From positions 106,534 through 170,533 of the forward strand of contig NZ_JAJQQP010000008.1 of assembly GCF_028994805.1 (NCBI RefSeq): DNA of 64,000 nucleotides. Direction: 5' to 3'. Below, one piece after another: positions 62,501-64,000 of the stretch (position 1 is its first letter; each line of letters opens with the position of its first letter). The notes under the pieces are model-generated. The model saw nothing but the letters and a program-made list of their open reading frames with translations. It did no database searches and had not been told where the DNA came from. The translations under genes were made by a program, and so were the position numbers. The stretch comes from Promicromonospora iranensis. GTDB taxonomy: Bacteria > Actinomycetota > Actinomycetes > Actinomycetales > Cellulomonadaceae.

Positions 62501-63772
62501 GTGGACGGAATCATCTCCGGGGTACCGGTGCTGGCCGCCGGAATTCTCGGCGTGATCGTCGGCGTGGTCGCCACCGTGGCCTTCCGCGTCTCCGAGCGGC
62601 AGCAGCATGCCCTTCCTCAGGCCGAACCCGACGAGCTCGACGCGGGCCTCGTCCGCGTGCTCTCGGTCCTCCGTTCCGCCGCCGTCGTGCTCGACGGCGA
62701 GGACGAGGTCATCCGGGCGTCCCCGCCCGCCTACGCGCTGGGTGTGGTGCGCAACGACGCCCTGGTGCACCCGGCGATCACCGACCTGGTGGCCCTGGTG
62801 CGCCGCGACGGCGTGATCCGTGAGCAGGAGCTGGAGCTGCCCCGCGGCCCGGTCGGCCAGGGCACCGTGCTGCTTCAGGTGCGCGTGGCCCCCCTGGGCC
62901 TCGAACGGGTGCTGATGCTCGCCGAGGACCGGACCGAGGCGCGCCGCGTCGAGGCGATCCGCCGCGACTTCGTGGTCAACGTGTCCCACGAGCTGAAGAC
63001 GCCGGTGGGCGCGCTGGCGCTCCTGGCGGAGACCGTGGCCGACGCCGCGGACGACCCGGTCGCCGTCCGACGCTTCACCGAGCGCATGCAGCGCGAGGCC
63101 GTCCGGCTGTCCGCGCTGGTGCAGGAGATCATCGAGCTGTCGCGCCTGCAGGGCGCCGGTGCCGTGCCGAAGCTGACGCCCGTCCCGATCCGCGAGGTCG
63201 TGGAGGAGGCGGTCGACCGCGCACGCACCACCGCACAGTCCAAGAACATCGCGATCACCATGGGCGGCGACCTGGACACCGAGGTCTACGGCGACCACAA
63301 CCTCCTGGTCACCGCCGTCCGCAACCTGGTCGACAACGCCGTCGCCTACTCCGGGCCCGCCAGTCGTGTGGGCGTGGGGGTGAACGAGCGGGCCGGCCTG
63401 GTCGAGATCGCCGTGGTGGACCAGGGCGTGGGGATCGCCGAGGACGCACAGGACCGCGTCTTCGAGCGTTTCTACCGCGTGGATCCGGCGCGCTCGCGCG
63501 ACACTGGGGGCACCGGGCTGGGCCTGAGCATCGTCAAGCACGTCGCGGCCGACCACGGTGGCGACGTCACCATGTGGTCGGAGCCGGGCCGGGGCTCGAC
63601 CTTCACCCTGCGCATCCCGTCCGCGGACCGGCCCGACGCCGGGCACCGCGGCACCTCTCACGAGGAAGCGGGAGAGCAGGAAGAGCACGACCAGCAGGGC
63701 CAGCAGGGCCAGCAGGGCCAGCACAAGGCCACAGCTCATGGGGCCACGAAGAACGAGGAGGTAGGTGCGTGA
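62501..63772 (+). CDS. senX3: Sensor histidine kinase SenX3
   Basis: The 423-residue product has an N-terminal membrane segment (about 5-28, VPVLAAGILGVIVGVVATVAF), a PAS-like region (about 45-145), the phospho-acceptor His163 (VNVSHELKTPVGAL), and an ATPase domain with VDNAVAYSG, DQGVGIAED and GGTGLGLSIVKH. It senses low phosphate together with PhoU and phosphorylates RegX3. The C-terminal tail of about 40 residues is Gln/Glu/Gly-rich and contains three perfect 9-bp repeats. Its stop overlaps the regX3 start. Confidence 0.94.
   Translation: MDGIISGVPVLAAGILGVIVGVVATVAFRVSERQQHALPQAEPDELDAGLVRVLSVLRSAAVVLDGEDEVIRASPPAYALGVVRNDALVHPAITDLVALVRRDGVIREQELELPRGPVGQGTVLLQVRVAPLGLERVLMLAEDRTEARRVEAIRRDFVVNVSHELKTPVGALALLAETVADAADDPVAVRRFTERMQREAVRLSALVQEIIELSRLQGAGAVPKLTPVPIREVVEEAVDRARTTAQSKNIAITMGGDLDTEVYGDHNLLVTAVRNLVDNAVAYSGPASRVGVGVNERAGLVEIAVVDQGVGIAEDAQDRVFERFYRVDPARSRDTGGTGLGLSIVKHVAADHGGDVTMWSEPGRGSTFTLRIPSADRPDAGHRGTSHEEAGEQEEHDQQGQQGQQGQHKATAHGATKNEEVGA
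63692..63718 (+). repeat. 9-bp tandem repeat in the senX3 tail
   Basis: CAGCAGGGC occurs three times in a row (63692, 63701, 63710) and encodes repeated Gln-Gln-Gly in the kinase tail. Copy number may vary by slippage without changing the frame. Confidence 0.85.
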
Positions 63773-64000
63773 CGCGCATCCTGGTTGTCGAGGACGAGGA
63801 GTCGTACCGGGATCCGCTGACGTACCAGCTGACCCGCGAGGGTTTCGAGGTGATCGAGGCCGCCGACGGCAACTCGGCGCTCGCTGCGTACGACGCGGAG
63901 GGTGCTGACCTGGTGCTGCTCGACCTGATGCTCCCTGGCCTGTCCGGCACGGAGGTGTGCCGGGAGCTGCGTGCTCGTGGCGACGTCCCGGTCATCATGC
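63769..64000 (+). CDS. regX3: Response regulator RegX3, N-terminal part
   Basis: The first 77 residues of a receiver domain are in the window: ILVVEDEESYRD with the acidic pocket at 8-9, and the phospho-acceptor Asp52 in LVLLDLMLPG. The DNA-binding domain lies beyond the window end. GTG 63769 overlaps the senX3 stop and follows GAGGAGG. Identity as RegX3 rests on senX3 and phoU next to it. Confidence 0.9.
   Translation, partial: MTRILVVEDEESYRDPLTYQLTREGFEVIEAADGNSALAAYDAEGADLVLLDLMLPGLSGTEVCRELRARGDVPVIM

Overview
The window is chromosomal DNA of a very GC-rich actinomycete. Lsr2, the mycothiol glycosyltransferase MshA, coenzyme F420 genes (cofC, cofD), SenX3-RegX3 with PhoU, frequent GTG starts, many leaderless promoters and secreted carbohydrate-active enzymes point to Actinomycetota. 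The gene order and the glucan/chitin-active enzymes suggest Micrococcales near Promicromonosporaceae/Cellulomonadaceae; the family level is inference. I see no rRNA, tRNA, CRISPR, prophage or insertion sequence.

Layout. 1-12.2 kb: accessory genes. These are the tail of a chitin-binding enzyme, a 16-bp repeat array, an ECF sigma factor with a membrane partner, an OsmC protein, a YdiJ-type FAD/Fe-S dehydrogenase, a serine hydrolase, a cupin protein, a nitroreductase, a divergent HxlR/SDR pair, and a divergent aldo-keto reductase/MocR pair. 12.2-17.5 kb: cofD-cofC with an FAD monooxygenase, a thiamine-binding-type protein, and a large protein resembling a nuclease-like fold plus a RAMA modified-DNA reader. 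17.5-23.3 kb: a LacI regulator and its probable target (secreted GH16 glucanase), a quinone oxidoreductase, a secreted beta-propeller and a VOC protein. 23.3-27.9 kb: metY-metX and an NlpC/P60 peptidase.

27.9-46.4 kb is the conserved actinobacterial housekeeping block: ppa, dacB, an F420-associated metalloprotease family protein, tilS, hpt, ftsH, folE, folP, a giant folB-folK fusion, DUF3180, two PH-domain proteins, a DUF2520 protein, panC, panD, nadB. It resumes at 54.8 kb with nadC, lysS, a small membrane protein and lsr2. Between nadB and nadC lies an apparent 8-kb insertion (46.5-54.8 kb), the most interesting part of the window. It holds an NRAMP-like transporter, pxpA, a fused pxpB-pxpC, a biotin carboxylase with biotin carrier domain, a divergent secreted pyroglutamyl-peptidase-like protein whose catalytic Cys is replaced by Ser, and a GntR/FCD regulator. 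Repeated half-sites lie in the divergent promoter region. I read this as an extracellular pyroglutamate (5-oxoproline) release, uptake and hydrolysis system.

58.1-64 kb: a lactonase-type propeller, mshA, a second copy of the 16-bp repeat array, gpmA, phoU, senX3 and the start of regX3. Several families of long intergenic palindromes recur across the window, at gene ends or just upstream of regulator promoters.
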